Of a stretch of DNA of 64,000 nt, positions 23,101 through 37,309 are shown piece after piece. Position 1 is the stretch's first letter; each line of letters opens with the position of its first letter. The notes below the pieces were generated by a model. The model ran no database searches. It saw nothing but the letters and a program-made list of their open reading frames with translations, and was not told the DNA's origin. Location: positions 33,807,676 to 33,871,675 of the forward strand of contig NC_135550.1 of assembly GCF_964340395.1 (NCBI RefSeq), given 5' to 3'. Origin of the DNA: Glandiceps talaboti. Its lineage: Eukaryota; Hemichordata; Enteropneusta; Spengelidae. The translations under genes were made by a program, and so were the position numbers.

Positions 23101-25243
23101 ATGGGGTGTTTACCAAAACCTAATCAGGTCTTGCCATTACCCTACGGAATATGTCTTCAAAAATTTCGTTTAGCTGTTATGGCGAAAACGATGACACAGA
23201 CAGACACACAGACAGACAGACAGACACACACACACACACAGACTTCCACCACTAAATATATCTCTTCCTTACGGAAGAAAAAAATGTATAAATGATGTAA
23301 CCAACATGTTGTGTCGATAAAGGCTTGTGTCAATAATAAAATTTTAAATTTTATGTGCCATAGGAAAACATCATTCTGTATGCTTCTCATTGGTTATGTG
23401 ATTCATAATACAGAACCAATCGCCAGCTCACTGGTAGCCGAGTTTATCCTCAGTGTATAAAGCTGTTACTCCTATTTTACGAATTTATGATTTAATGTCA
23501 GTGGTCTGAAAATGTCAAATAACTCGGCTTTGGAAAATTCTTGACAAGGTTTTAATTAATTAGCTGCAATAATTGCAACAATTTTAAATATTTTACATTT
23601 TATTTTGTGTGTTTTAACATTTTTCTTTTCTTTTTGGATTTGCAAGAGAAACCAAAGCTATAATTCATTACATAGAAATTAGTATCAGGGATTTTATGGT
23701 AAATCTCCGACACCATAAATCATAAAATTTGGCATTCTGTAAGTTCACTTCTAGTAAAGCTTTATCCAATTCACATAATAAATACTCAAATTTGTTCACA
23801 AACTGCTGGAAACGGCAATAAATATTCTTGAATTGTATGACATTCCCACATAATTTGAAATGGCTGCCACATCTCATGTTGGTGTAATACCAGTGTATGG
23901 AAATTTAGTGCAAGAAAATCTTGAGTTTAGAGCTCCAATTCGGGTTTGGTGGGGTTAGTAAATGTCAACATAAGTGTTGCCAATGTACACGATGTAATAA
24001 CTGGGGCTTGGGATTGGCCATATTTGTTTACAAATATTTATTTTTTTGTTTATTGTTTACTGTTACATTTTTTCTTTTTAAAAATATCTTTTCCCTACAA
24101 GGTGCCATGTAATAAAGTAATGATTTGAAAAGCAGGTGATGTGGGCTTTTTTCTAAATCAATTTTCACTTGTTCTGTTGTTGGTTTATATTCTCAACAAA
24201 ATCTCAGTGTAGCTTGATGTAAGATTGGAACACGACCTTATGTGCTCTGTAGTGGATCCTAGTGTAGGACACAGCAGAAAATCACTACAGTTAGTGCTAT
24301 TAGGTTTTAGATTGGACTGGTCATAAATAAAGGGTACTTGAAAAGTACTTTTGAAAAAGTATTTGCTGACCACACATTCTGGCTGAAATGTACAAATCTT
24401 ACTTTAGAAAGATGAAGTACTCCACCGCGATGTACGTTACTAGGAAAAAGATGATATGGAAGGCCTCTGAAATAAATCAAACCAAAATTACATGCTGTTT
24501 CTGGAGTAAAGCCATTCTGAATTGTCTTATTTATCGAAGCATTTACAAATATTGTATTGCATCCATGGCTTTCAAAACTTAGAAAACAGCTTCCATATTT
24601 ACAATATCAACATAATTAACGTCTGCACTTTCAATGAAAATTTATCTCGCCACACTTTGCTGACAATCCATTTCATTTGGATAGTTCTTTAATGTGACCT
24701 GACCAGTATGTACCTGATTTGGCTTCAACTGCATCACTATAGATATAAAACCAGTCATCTAGGGTCAACAGTTGAAATAAGGTAAAACTGGCTTTCCAAA
24801 GATTACCAAAACGAGAAGGGTCAACGTCGGCATAGAGACCACGACCAATTACAGCAAACATATCTTTAGGGTTTGGTCAAGAAACTTTAAGTATAGTTGT
24901 CTGTTTGTTAACTTTTCAATATCAACTACGCAACACTGTCACCATGATAATTTCTGTTGCCATAATTGGTAAACGTATAATAAGCTGGTCATTGACCTAG
25001 GGTCAAGGAGGTTTACATTGTAAATCATGACATGTTTTCCTTGTCTGTAAATCAGGTAGTAGTGAATTATCATGATATACTACCAGATGGCTGGATTGTT
25101 TACGTTAAATATGTGAATTAGCATATTAGCCCTCCAGGTGGCTTATTTTGGGGTGAAAAGTCTGCAATATAAGGAACAATGTAATGAACACTGAACTGCA
25201 TAATCCTGTCTGAGGGCAACCTGAGACTATAGGTGTGGTGGTA

Positions 25244-25298
<55 letters not shown>

Positions 25299-28200
25299 GT
25301 CTTTAATCTGGACAACAACGTCCATATATAATATATGTTACAGAAAAGCTACATGACTGATGTTCTTAAATATAAGAACATATAAATTAAACAAAAAGTA
25401 ACTTGTCCCATAATTCTACCATATGGGATCTGAAATACAGTAAATCACATGTACATCTAACTATGCTGTTACAACTTACTGAGAGTCGTCTTCTCAAACT
25501 AAACACTTGCTTTCTCATCAGGGCATCAAACATATACATCCTATTCGATACGAACAAGGAGCTTGCACTACTTCGTTTATCATAACCTAACAATAGGCGT
25601 GCAGTATTGTTATATATTGTATAAGCATGCTTACTATTGTAGTCCTATATGGAGAAACTATGAATATGAATTCTTTCCCCAATTACAAGCGCAACATCAT
25701 AAACTGACTGACAGTGTGTGGAACAAACACATTTCATCTCTGTCAAACAGGCATTTCTTGTGAGTCACCACATAGTAAGAGATAGGGGAACACCAAATTT
25801 TGGTGCGTCACTATAAATTGTACATCAGTGGCACATCAAATTGACTTTGAGGGCACACTGTTCTTGGGAAAGTGGGGGGGGGGGGCTTGTGTCACATTTT
25901 ACAAATTGGTTCTTGGTAGTGGGCATCTGAAATTTTAGAAAGGGGAACTGAGGTGAGTCACATTTTACAATGTATTTAGAATATTTCATCAAGAGGTCAT
26001 GCTTTAGAGAAAGGAAATTGAGGGCGTGTCACTTTTTAGAAAACAGAATCCACGGATGTCATACCATGCATATTTCCCCCTGCCATTCCCCCTTGCAATA
26101 TTGTTATTATTCATTTATTAATCCTCAAAGGATGAATTGTTTACAGCCCACAACTGTACAGAATAAATAAAAAATAATATACACAAAACTCATGAAATGG
26201 GTGATTAAAAACAAAGACAAGCTACACAAATACACAAATATAACTTAGCATTGATTTAACAATCTGACAGCTGACAGGACTAAACTCTTTCTGTATCAAA
26301 ATTTGGAACATTTAAGATAACAATATCTTCAACCAGATGGGAGATATCAAAATATGAATTAATATGCATTATGCTAACATAGAACAACATACTGGAGATG
26401 ATCATGTGTGGTAAGGAGTAGTACGTACTAGTGGGATGTAATAGCTTAATGTATACATATATATATATATAAATGTATCTCCTTCACACACATACACAAC
26501 AACATTTCGTTTTTAAAAACAAAGGATACATAAAAACAGTGAAATCAACATGACGATGGCACCCATAGATTGCACAGACTGTAGACACGTATTCATGATC
26601 ACCTGCAGGTTCTTTAGAAATCTGTTAAAAGATAGTGGGAAAAAATGAAAGATTAAAGTCAAGAAACATAATTATGACAAAGATATCGAATCTGTGTGCT
26701 GTGTAGGTTGCTTTAATGCACACTTGGCTAAGGTAGTGTATACTTTTAACGTGACGTGGGGGGGTTAGGGGACTATCAACAAATTTTCTCAATGAAAATA
26801 GGGTGGCATCCAAAATATTGATTTTAAATTGACCTGACCTCAAAAAGTTGTAACTAAAGATGTCATCACGAAAGTTACTTTCACTACCTGAAGTGAATGG
26901 AGTCATGATGGGCGAATGGTTAGAGAGGCTGACTTGGAATCTGCAGGTTGCAGGTTTGAGCCCCATTAATAATAATAATAATAATGGTTTATTTCCAAAC
27001 GTTGTGACCTTAATGGTCAAATTACCATGGTTAAAATACTTTTTAAAACACATAAAGGACAATTTAGACACTGCTGGTAACTAAAAAGTGTAGTGACTAA
27101 TTTTTGTGAAAGCAAATGCTAGGTCAGTCTTTATGTATTATGTGTACTACTTACAACAAGTCTTTGAGAATGACATAGTCCCCGCTATGATTGGGTTTTA
27201 AGGAATTATCACTACTCTGATCACGCAACAACACTTGTGAACCTAAATCAATCAGACTTAGATATGTTGTGTCTGTTTGTTGGACATGGAACATGCCTAC
27301 AACAATAAAGGATGGGTCGGGTATGGGGGATCGTATCACAACGAAAATGGATATGCACATGTATATCATAGAACACTGTCCTAATACCAACTTTGAATGA
27401 GATCTGTTCAAGCATGTCTGAGTTATGGCTTTGGACATGGAAAAATTGCAAACAAAATGGCTGCCAGGCAGCCATATTGGATCGTATCACGATGAAAATG
27501 GATATGCACATGTATGTCATAAAACACTGTCCTCATACCAACTTTGAATGAGATCTGTTCAAGCATGTCTGAGTTATGGCTTTGGACATAGAAAATTCAC
27601 AAACAAAATGGCTGCTAGTCAGCCATATTGGATCGTATCATGACAACAATGAATATGCACATGTATGTCATAGAACACTGTCCTAATACCAACTTTGAAT
27701 GAGATCTGTTCAAGGATGTCTGAGTTATGGCTTTAGACAGGGAAAATTTGCAAACAAAATGGCTGCTAGGTGGCCATATTGGATCGTATCATGAAACAAA
27801 TTGATGTGCATATGTATGCCATTGTATGTTACCCCTGTACCAAGTTTGAAAAAAATCGGTCCAGGCATCTCCAAGAAACGGCTGCGGACGGACGGACGCA
27901 CGCACGCACGCACGGACAGACGGAACCCAATTCATAAGTCCCCGTCCCGGACTTCGTCCGGCGGGGACTAATAACGAAGTTAGAGGTCCGTATTTATGTA
28001 GGTGTACATGGTAAAATGTGCTGGTTTACAAATTACAATGGTTTTCTTAATGAGTTTTTCCAACATAGTCAGCGATAGCACATCATTTTCCAGAAAAGAA
28101 TCAAAAATTGAAAAATCTAAACCAACAGATTTTTACAAAACCCCTTTGGTCTCTATTTTAATAATAATGATAATAATAATTTATTGTTTAAAGACTACTA

Positions 28201-30623
28201 CACAAACATGTCTCAGCGGTCTGAACATTACAAAATGAGAAAGACTAGCAAAAGAATGGACTCCCTGACAATATAGTTGGAGTGATCAGTGATAATGGTG
28301 CTCAGTCCTTCAAGAGCCGTGTGCACAAACATCTTTCAACACCCTAAAGAAACAGAAAATTCTCTAATGTACTCCTAAGCTGCTGTGAACCACTGCTTTG
28401 GCTCATGAGATTTACTTATATAGTGCTTTGCTACTTATATCTGTGTATGACCTGGTCACATCTTATGAGCTATTGTTCACTTTAGCATTTTATATTTTTA
28501 AAAAAAAGAAAAAAAAAAAAAGAAGAGCAACAACAACAAAAATCTAGCATAAGAACACAATAAATATTTTAAAAGCGTCTCTAAAAAAAAAAAAAATACA
28601 CAAAAATTTTCAGATCAATTGGTGCGCATTTGAAAAACTTGAACATGAGCAAAGTTCAGTTGTTGTAAAAACACAGCCATTGTTTTTCTATGGGAAATTA
28701 AATCTGACATTGTACTATTTTGAATTAAATATGAAATTCGCACTCCTACAATCGCTTGATTTAATTTTCTTTTATCTTTGCGTTACTTGCAATAAAATTT
28801 TGAGATTTTAAGTCGTTTAAATCTCTTCTAAAATGGTATGGTTTTGATTTGATTTGATTTCAATCAAGAAACTGAGATGTTATTGTGCCGGCATGCTATA
28901 AAGTTGATTTGACCTGTGTCATGACTTCTCCTATCATAAAACGCTGAAAGAAATTTCTTTTATTACAAATTGTACTTTCATGAATAGCTGTGCACATGTT
29001 AAACATGTAGTAATATATTAATCCGAATGGAAAAATGTACCTGAAATTATGAAATGTACGGCATACATGCGGAGTGCATGTGATATAGGTCATTCCAGGC
29101 ATGATGATATTGTTACACTGTAGAACATTGTATCACATTCACAAGATGTTTACGTGTGCATCTGCACATCATGTGTGTACTAAAACAATGCAAATAAAAG
29201 GTCACAAACTTGATGGTGACACAACTGTGAAATCATCAATAACTTATCAATATTCTCGTAAAAATGGAAGGTATGGAAGTCTACTCATCCCCAACTATAT
29301 CCAGGGGCATTGTGTTTAAGCAACTAAAGGATTCCTTGAACCCAACTTTGGATAGATGTTTTGGTACATGAGTGTCAAGGGTGTGTCAAACTGGACCTTA
29401 TTACTCAAAGACCTACATAATCGAACATTACACCACTTATCCATCATGATCATGTCATATATTCAACTGGAGTTTATGTACTACGTACGTGTGTATATAT
29501 GTATATGATTTGCACTGCCAAGAAAGGAAAGTTGAACTTTATTGAAATAGCAAAAGGTATGTAGAGCTGATGACTACTTCGTTAGCATACATGTTTGTAA
29601 ATATCAGCAAAACTCAAAAGGACAAGATGGGGCTGTATTTTCAAGCTGATGGTAATTTGTATTAAATTGAAATTTCACACAAGTTGTTATTTCTGTGTTA
29701 TGCTGTCATTATTGCTAACGGTTGCCAGCTTGTTCATGTAAAATGAGCGAAGGCCTATAATTTTCTTCACATTCCCGGTTTGTCTATGTACAGGTCCACA
29801 TAGTGTCCTCCTTGCGCGTGACTTGTAATATGTAGTCGGGCCCAGTCTTTCGATATTTGGGATTGTAATTAGACCTTTTAATTGGCACAGATCTTCTGAT
29901 ATACATGTTGCGACCACTCAGTTTGTCACCATGCAGTTGCATATTTTATTTGGACTTAGAGTAACAAAATATTTGGTATTTTAATAGCAAACCCATTCGT
30001 TTGTAGGTGTATGTCAGATGTACTTGTAAGCATATTTTATGTTTCCATGGAAGCCACTGTCTAAATTTAGATAATTTGTCTTACAATGGATAGCACTAGG
30101 CATATATGCCAAAAGTAAGGAATTTTTTGTAAATATTTTCTTCAAATTTAACATCAATTTTGCAAAATATTTGCATAATATGGTGATTTAGGTTACCATG
30201 GCAACAGGTGTTCCCAAAAATGATAACTATTTTTGAACTCAGCATAACAAACTACACAATATAGGGTGGGCAATATGCAAATAAATGATAATTAAATTTA
30301 TGTTATTTTCCAGATATGTAGGTGTTTATAATAATAACCAAAACAACATTTTTTAGTCTACTCTGTTTCCATGGAAACAGCTGTCCTATTTTAGGCAATT
30401 TGTGTTACAACAGATACCCCCATCTCATACATGTCAAAAACAAGGAATTTTTTTTTTTATTAATTTTTATTTTTTTCCATGTTTTATGTCAAATTTTGGA
30501 AAAATGATCCACATATTATGGTGATTTTGGTTACCATGACAACAGATGTTAGTAAAATGGCCCCCTTTTTTGAACTCAGCATAAAACACACTCCCAGGTA
30601 GGATGGTTAATATTCAAATAAAC

Positions 30624-30697
<74 letters not shown>

Positions 30698-32741
30698 CAT
30701 ATAATATTTATCTAATTATTTAATTATTATTACCTGAACTGTCAGTGTCATTGTGACTTGCTGTCAATTATTCCAATGGCATTACTGTCTGTGTCACTCA
30801 CTAGTTTCACCAACACTAACTGTGTCTTCACCATTATCTGATAGTTAATAGTGGATTTAACTCTTTTGGGGTACTAGTAAGCATCTGTTTAATATTTTGC
30901 CTGAGGCAAAACTGAAGAAGAAAACAACTTGGGTTGTTGGTGGCGGAGTGGTTAAACCACTTGCCTCTTACCACTGCGGTTGGGGTTCGATTAAATTTAC
31001 CACGCTGTAAGTAGCTCCCTGTAGCCAGGATTAGCAGTCAGGAGGTCACGGGTTCAAATCTCACTGGAAACAAGGGATTTTTCTTTGACCGACCCCAACC
31101 CAGGGTGAGTGTTCTCACTACAGACTCGATGGGTAGGCTAGCTGTATCACTCAGGCATGTCTCACTCACAAGACGAGTGCGAACTTGGGGGGACTCCTGG
31201 AGTAATGACTTGAAAAGTCGGTGATGATTACTCACACGGAACCCGCAGATACTATGTTTGCCAGGCCTGGGTGACTCTGGGATAGCCTGTGGACTGACTG
31301 GGAAGGCCTTGACAGTTCCACAGCAATGTGATATAGAGCGTGCAACATAGCCCTGTCACATAGTCCCAAACCTGAATGGATCTCTGTAGCATCTGTGTGT
31401 GATTGTGTGTATATTTGTCTGCATAACAGAAAATTGCTGGGAGCAATTCCCAGTGTCCTGGTAAAACCATTAGGGATCGGTCAGTTTTTTCCGGCCTGGT
31501 GGGAGTCGGTGGATTTTTCCATCAGGCCGACAAAAAGTCACTGACTCCCCCCCTCCATCTGTAAAACTGAAAACAGGCTGACCCTCCCCTCTATCACTTA
31601 ATTCTAAAACACGGTGACATCCCAACCCCCACCCACCCACCCACCATATATTATATTCACATGACAGGTATTTTTTGATTGTGGACTGCTTGACTGTCTC
31701 ACAAATACTTTATAAGATCTTGGGATTGTACCGTACTATCATATAATTATTGACTACATGGTAAATATAAGAATTTTTCAAAATGATTATCTGGTTACTA
31801 TGACAACAGATAAAAGACACTTAGCTATGTTTTGGCAAAGCCAGCTCAAATTTTCATAAAATATAAAGGTATGGGGAATTAATTACCCCCAAAATGGTAC
31901 CAACAATCATTCTGGCTCATGGATTAATTTATTCAATTGACTGTCATGTCAGATAATTATTCTTCATACCAGATTCCATTGATATTTACAGCTGTATGAT
32001 GCATTTCATATGAAGGGGGGGGGGGGATATAAAAAAAACAAATAGCACCAATGGCGTTGTAGCATAACTGTACAGTATTTTTAAAATGTTTATCCACATG
32101 CTGATCATAGGTATAGGTGTTCATTTGCTGAATGACTCTCCAGTTGCCTATCCAACCCTGTTGTTATCTTTGCAATATACGCAATCATTTGTTAGACATA
32201 TTTGCATACATTTTTGAATGTTCATTCACTTGTCTATGAATCCCTGATGTTATCTTTGCAATATACATGATCATTTGGGTGTTGCCATGGTCTTATTGCT
32301 AGGCATATTTGCATTCACTTTTTGAATGTTTGTTCACTTGTCTAAGAATCCCTGTTATCTTTGTGATACACAATTGTTTGGCTGTTGCTATGAGCATGGT
32401 CTAGGGTATTAGCATACATTTTTTGAATGTTTACTCCCTTGCCTACCAGATGATGTTGTTATTTGACCAAAATATACTGCTATTTGGTTGTTGCTAAGGG
32501 TGTGGTCATGGTTGCTAGAGCCAATTGTGTCAAACTATTTTGAAGAGAATCTGCAGAATAACACTTCTAGAAAAATCTCACCAAGTTTCAGTCTCATTGA
32601 CCAAGTGCTTTTTAGCACAACTGAACTGAGGTTCAGTAGTGCTATAGGGATCGCCCGGCGTCTGTCTGTCTGTGTGTCTGTCTGTGTGTGTATGTGTGTA
32701 TGTGTGTGTGTGTGTGTGTGTGTGTCTGTGTGTGTGTGTGT

Positions 32742-32834
<93 letters not shown>

Positions 32835-35800
32835 CAACTTAAAGTCAAAAACCGCTGAACCGATTGCCATGATATTTGGTGGGTCCATTACCTTGGGCGT
32901 CTATAGTTGGGAAGTTCAAATCAAAATGATCGCATCAGAAATGTGCATTTTATGTTTGGAAATGTGATTTGTTGTTTTACAAAATGCTTTGATTTCAGCC
33001 TGGAAATAAAATTTTCTTGTTTTATTGATGCAATGAAATCATTAAATCTTTTATGGGCTACTTAACATGCCAGTGTCAATGGTGTAAAGATTAACATCTG
33101 TTTAAGATTGCTTGGCAACCTTGGCCTGTTTTTAGCACAAATCTTAGACACTATGATTAAAACAGGTTCATATAAATGCACAATCCTTAGGCATTCCAAA
33201 AAACAGTTTGTACAAAGAATTAAGAAGTCACACATTGTATGGGGAAAGAAAAATAGAGTCATATCAAGACCTCCATGATCACACTGTGTTTGGCAAGTTA
33301 AATTTCCTGCATGTACCAATTGCCATGATATTTGATGGGTGTATTACCTTGGGTGTCTAGTTGGGAAATTATTCAAATCAAAATGATTTTACTACCAGTG
33401 TGTGATTTTGGTCGAAAAATGTAATTTTTGGTCAAAAAACTTACTCAAAAACATTTTGGCAAATCGGTCTGAAATTTGGTGGGAACATTTTTAGGGGTGT
33501 TTAAGCATTCAAAAAATGTTTGTAAATGTGCCTAGCAACAAGACCACGCCCATAGCAACAGCCAAACTGGTGAGGTACTTCACAAAGATAACCACTGGGA
33601 TTATAAGACAATTGAATAAGCATTCAAAAAATGAATGTAAATTTGCCTAGCAACAAGACCACGCCCATAGCAACAGCCAAGTCATAACATATATTACAAA
33701 GATAACAACAGGAATTGATAGACAAATGAATAAGCATTCAAAAATGTATGCAAATATGCCTAGCAACAAGACCATGCCCATAGCAACAGCCAAATGATCA
33801 GATATATTGCAACGATAACAGGGATAAATAGACAAATGAATAAAAATTCAATAATGTATGGATAATCATTCAGCAAATGAACGTCTATACCCAGTATGGA
33901 TCAGCATGTGGGAAAACATTTCTAACAAACATTATATACTTAATATTTCTTTATCTATACACCCCAAGATGCATCCCCATTAAATTTCAACCCAATCTGC
34001 TTAGTAGTTTAGGAATTAAGGATTTTTGACCAAAAAGACCTATTTTAGCCCTAATTTGCATATCACTGATGGAATCATCATCATGTCATGAACAATTCTT
34101 AATCTAAACACTCCTAATAATCTTGCCACCAAATTTCAGACTGATCTGCCCATTAGTTTTTGAATTTAACTTTTTTGACCAAAAATCACAGTGTTTTTGC
34201 TAAGGTTTAGGAACCCCGGTAACAGACAGGGGGAAAGAGGTAAAACTGGTAGTGCTTCCCATGCAATGTATCATAGTTTAGGTGGGGAACCCCGGTAAAA
34301 TGATGTGGGAACCCCGGTAGATTTTACCTACTTACCGCCCTTAAATAAAACACTGCAAGATAATATACCCACCAACTATCACGGCAATCGGTCAGGCGGT
34401 TTTTGACTTTAAGTTGTTTACACACACATCCACACATACACAGACAGACTGACATTTTACCATGCCTATAGCATTGCTGAAGTTAAAAGCGTACACTCAC
34501 TATTAAATCGACCTAGGGTTTAGGCAAGCACACAAATTACACAATTTGTTGTAGTTGGCACTCCAGCTGCTAAATACTTAGCTCAGACCACTGTTGAAAA
34601 TATAATTATAGTGGTCTAAGTCACAAATGGTGAATAAGGGTGTTCACAATGTTGACCTTAAGTCCATTTTGACTATAACTGCCTTTGTTACTTTTCTGTC
34701 AGTGTTCAATGCACAAACTTCCAGACATTTTTTAATTCAATGAGTTTAAACAGTAGTCTGACAATGGTTCACAAACAAACAGTGTTTGACTTTAAGCATT
34801 CAACATTTTTGTAACATTTAATCTATTTATGAAAACATTGGCCTACCTGACTGTTCTCAGTACACGAAGTGCTCGAAGTGCCCTCATTGCTCGAAACATA
34901 ACGAGAAATTGCAGGATGTTCATTTCATCTTCCAGAACTAGCTGAGTCACATAGTCGGCAATGTTCGATAAGACAATTATGAAATCTAGAATATTAGGGA
35001 AAAAAATACAACCAATGGCATTGTAGCACAACTGTATTTGGCTTTTGCTATGGGCATGGTCTTGTTGCTAGGCACATTTGCATACTTGTCTTGATTCTTT
35101 ATAGGGACCTGTTAGTTTCTTCGGCCGGGGGGTGGGGGGTGGTGGATTTGTAGGGGGGTCACCCAGTTTTTGAAATTGGCAGGGGGGGGGGGGGGTGTCA
35201 TGCTGTTTTCAAAATTGTGGATGGGGAGGGGGTCATTGTGTTTTGGATTGTGATGCAAGAAAAAAAATCCTTTTTCTACAATGGCCTTGTCTGAAGTGTG
35301 GTACATGTAAATATTTGTTCTTATCCTTTCTTACATGAATTCTTTAATATTACTTATTAGTTCAAACATAACTATACATATACATAATATATACATGTAT
35401 CATACCTAGCTACCACACTAGTTACAGAACATGTCATGTAAATGCTTGGCTGTTTCACAATCAGTGCTTCACTTATATTGCACTTTGGGGCAAAAGTGAA
35501 CTTGAAGGTTTCGCAATGATAATCTTCATAGATAGTTTATAAAAGAAGTTATAGTGCTAACCCAGGATCTTAAAAATACCTGTCATATGAATATTATATA
35601 TGGGGGGGGGGGGGGGGGTGTCATCATGTTTTAGAATTAAGTGATGGGGGGGGGGTCACCCTGTTTTTGGTTTTTACAGATGGGGGTTCAGTGATTTTTT
35701 GTTGGCCCGATTTAAGAATCCCCCCCCCCCCCCCCCCCCCACCCAGGCTGGAGAAACTGACCGGCCCCTTACCTACACTATGTAATTTTCAAGATATGTT

Positions 35801-36208
35801 TTTTACCAAAATTGAGACTTTTTGACCAAATTTGCATATTGCTGATGGGATGATCATATTGTAACTATATCTTCATGTACATATCCCTATAGGCATCACC
35901 ATTAAATTTCATCCCAATCTGCTCAGTAGTTTTGGAATTACAGATTTTTAACCAGACTCATTTTTGCCATAATTTGCATATCACTGATGGGATCATCATG
36001 TCATGAACAATTCGTAAACTAAACACCCCAAGAACATTTCCACCAAATTTCAGGCCAATCTGCCCAGTAGTTTTGGAGTTTAAGTTTTTTGATCAATATA
36101 ACATTTTTTGACCCAAAACGCAAATCTCTTATGTGATCATTTTCATTTGAACAATTTTCCATCTACGCACCTTAAGTAATGTCCCCATCAAATACCAAGG
36201 CGCGCACG

Positions 36209-36259
<51 letters not shown>

Positions 36260-37233
36260 CTGCACACAGATATTTCCCTTGCCTATAGCACTACTGAACC
36301 TCAGTTCAGTTGCACTGAAAATAGATTCAAGATCAACAATATAGTAAACGTATGTTTGTTACCCATGATAACAAAACATGCTGAATCCATGGCACAGTGC
36401 ATCCAGTAGATTAAAAGAAGATAAAAATGAAGAATAGGAAACCAAAATTCACAATGGTGAGTCATGATGGGTGAATGGTTAGCGTGACGGGCTTGGAATC
36501 TACAGGTTGCAGGTTCGAGCCCCATCACTGCCTGCTGTTTGTTTCTGAGTGGCTAAAGTCCTTGGGCAAGATTTGAACCATGACTGTGCCTCAGTCAAAC
36601 CAGCTGTATAACTGGGGACCTGGTAGGATGTAAGTTGTAATGTGAAGGCTTTAATCCTATGTGCTTAAATGGCTGCAATGGATTGTATGCTCCCCGGGGA
36701 GTTGAGGAAGACTAAAGGGCCGTTGTGCCGTTCTGATCCGAGCCAGGGGTAATAATTGTAAAGCGCTTTGAGCACGGAGTGGGAAAGCGCTATATAAGAA
36801 CCCAACATTAATACACAACATGTAATATGATCAATTTTGCAATATTGAACTATTGGTACATAAGGAATCTATAAATGAAATGCATATGTTACTTTTTAGT
36901 TTGGTAAACTGAAATAAAGACGAATCAATTCATAGCTGAATAAGAATATACCATATCTGTAAATCTCTAAATAGCCAACACAATTTAAAGTATGCAGCCA
37001 CCAAATACTGGAACTCCTTACCCGACCAACTGAAAAAGACAGGAACAAGAGCTACCTTTAAATCCCAATTAAAGCAGTATTTACTAGATAAATTAATTTG
37101 AAACATTTTCTCATTTGCCCCTTGTATATATATATTCACCAGGCATCATTATTTGTATTAAGACATTGCACTTCATGCATATGTCTTGTTTGATTTTTGT
37201 AGTTTGTTCTTTTTTGTTTTGCTTTTGTCTTTG

Positions 37234-37309
<76 letters not shown>

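Larger units (their letters stand above)
32603..36320. repeat. Inverted repeat-bounded block with long TG and CA tracts
   Basis: At 32610-32650 stands AGCACAACTGAACTGAGGTT followed by CAGTAGTGCTATAGG. Its complement stands at 36278-36318. A TG run (32685-32832) follows the left copy and a CA run (36208-36258) precedes the right one. A further inverted copy ends near 34470 (CCTATAGCATTGCTGAAG), sharing CAAAAACCGC(T/C)TGACCGAT-type sequence with 32848-32880. CatSper1 exon 3 lies within the block, so it is not one simple transposon. Confidence 0.5.

Noticed and set aside
27177-27969. CRISPR-like array from regular ~150-bp repeats
   Set aside because: The repeats are contiguous diverged tandem units without unique spacers, in an animal intron.
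32535-32967. ORFs of about 117-159 codons through the TG/CA run
   Set aside because: They are dipeptide translations (Thr-His or Cys-Val) of a microsatellite. The same holds for frames at 37115-37366, 42949-43146 and 45651-45815.
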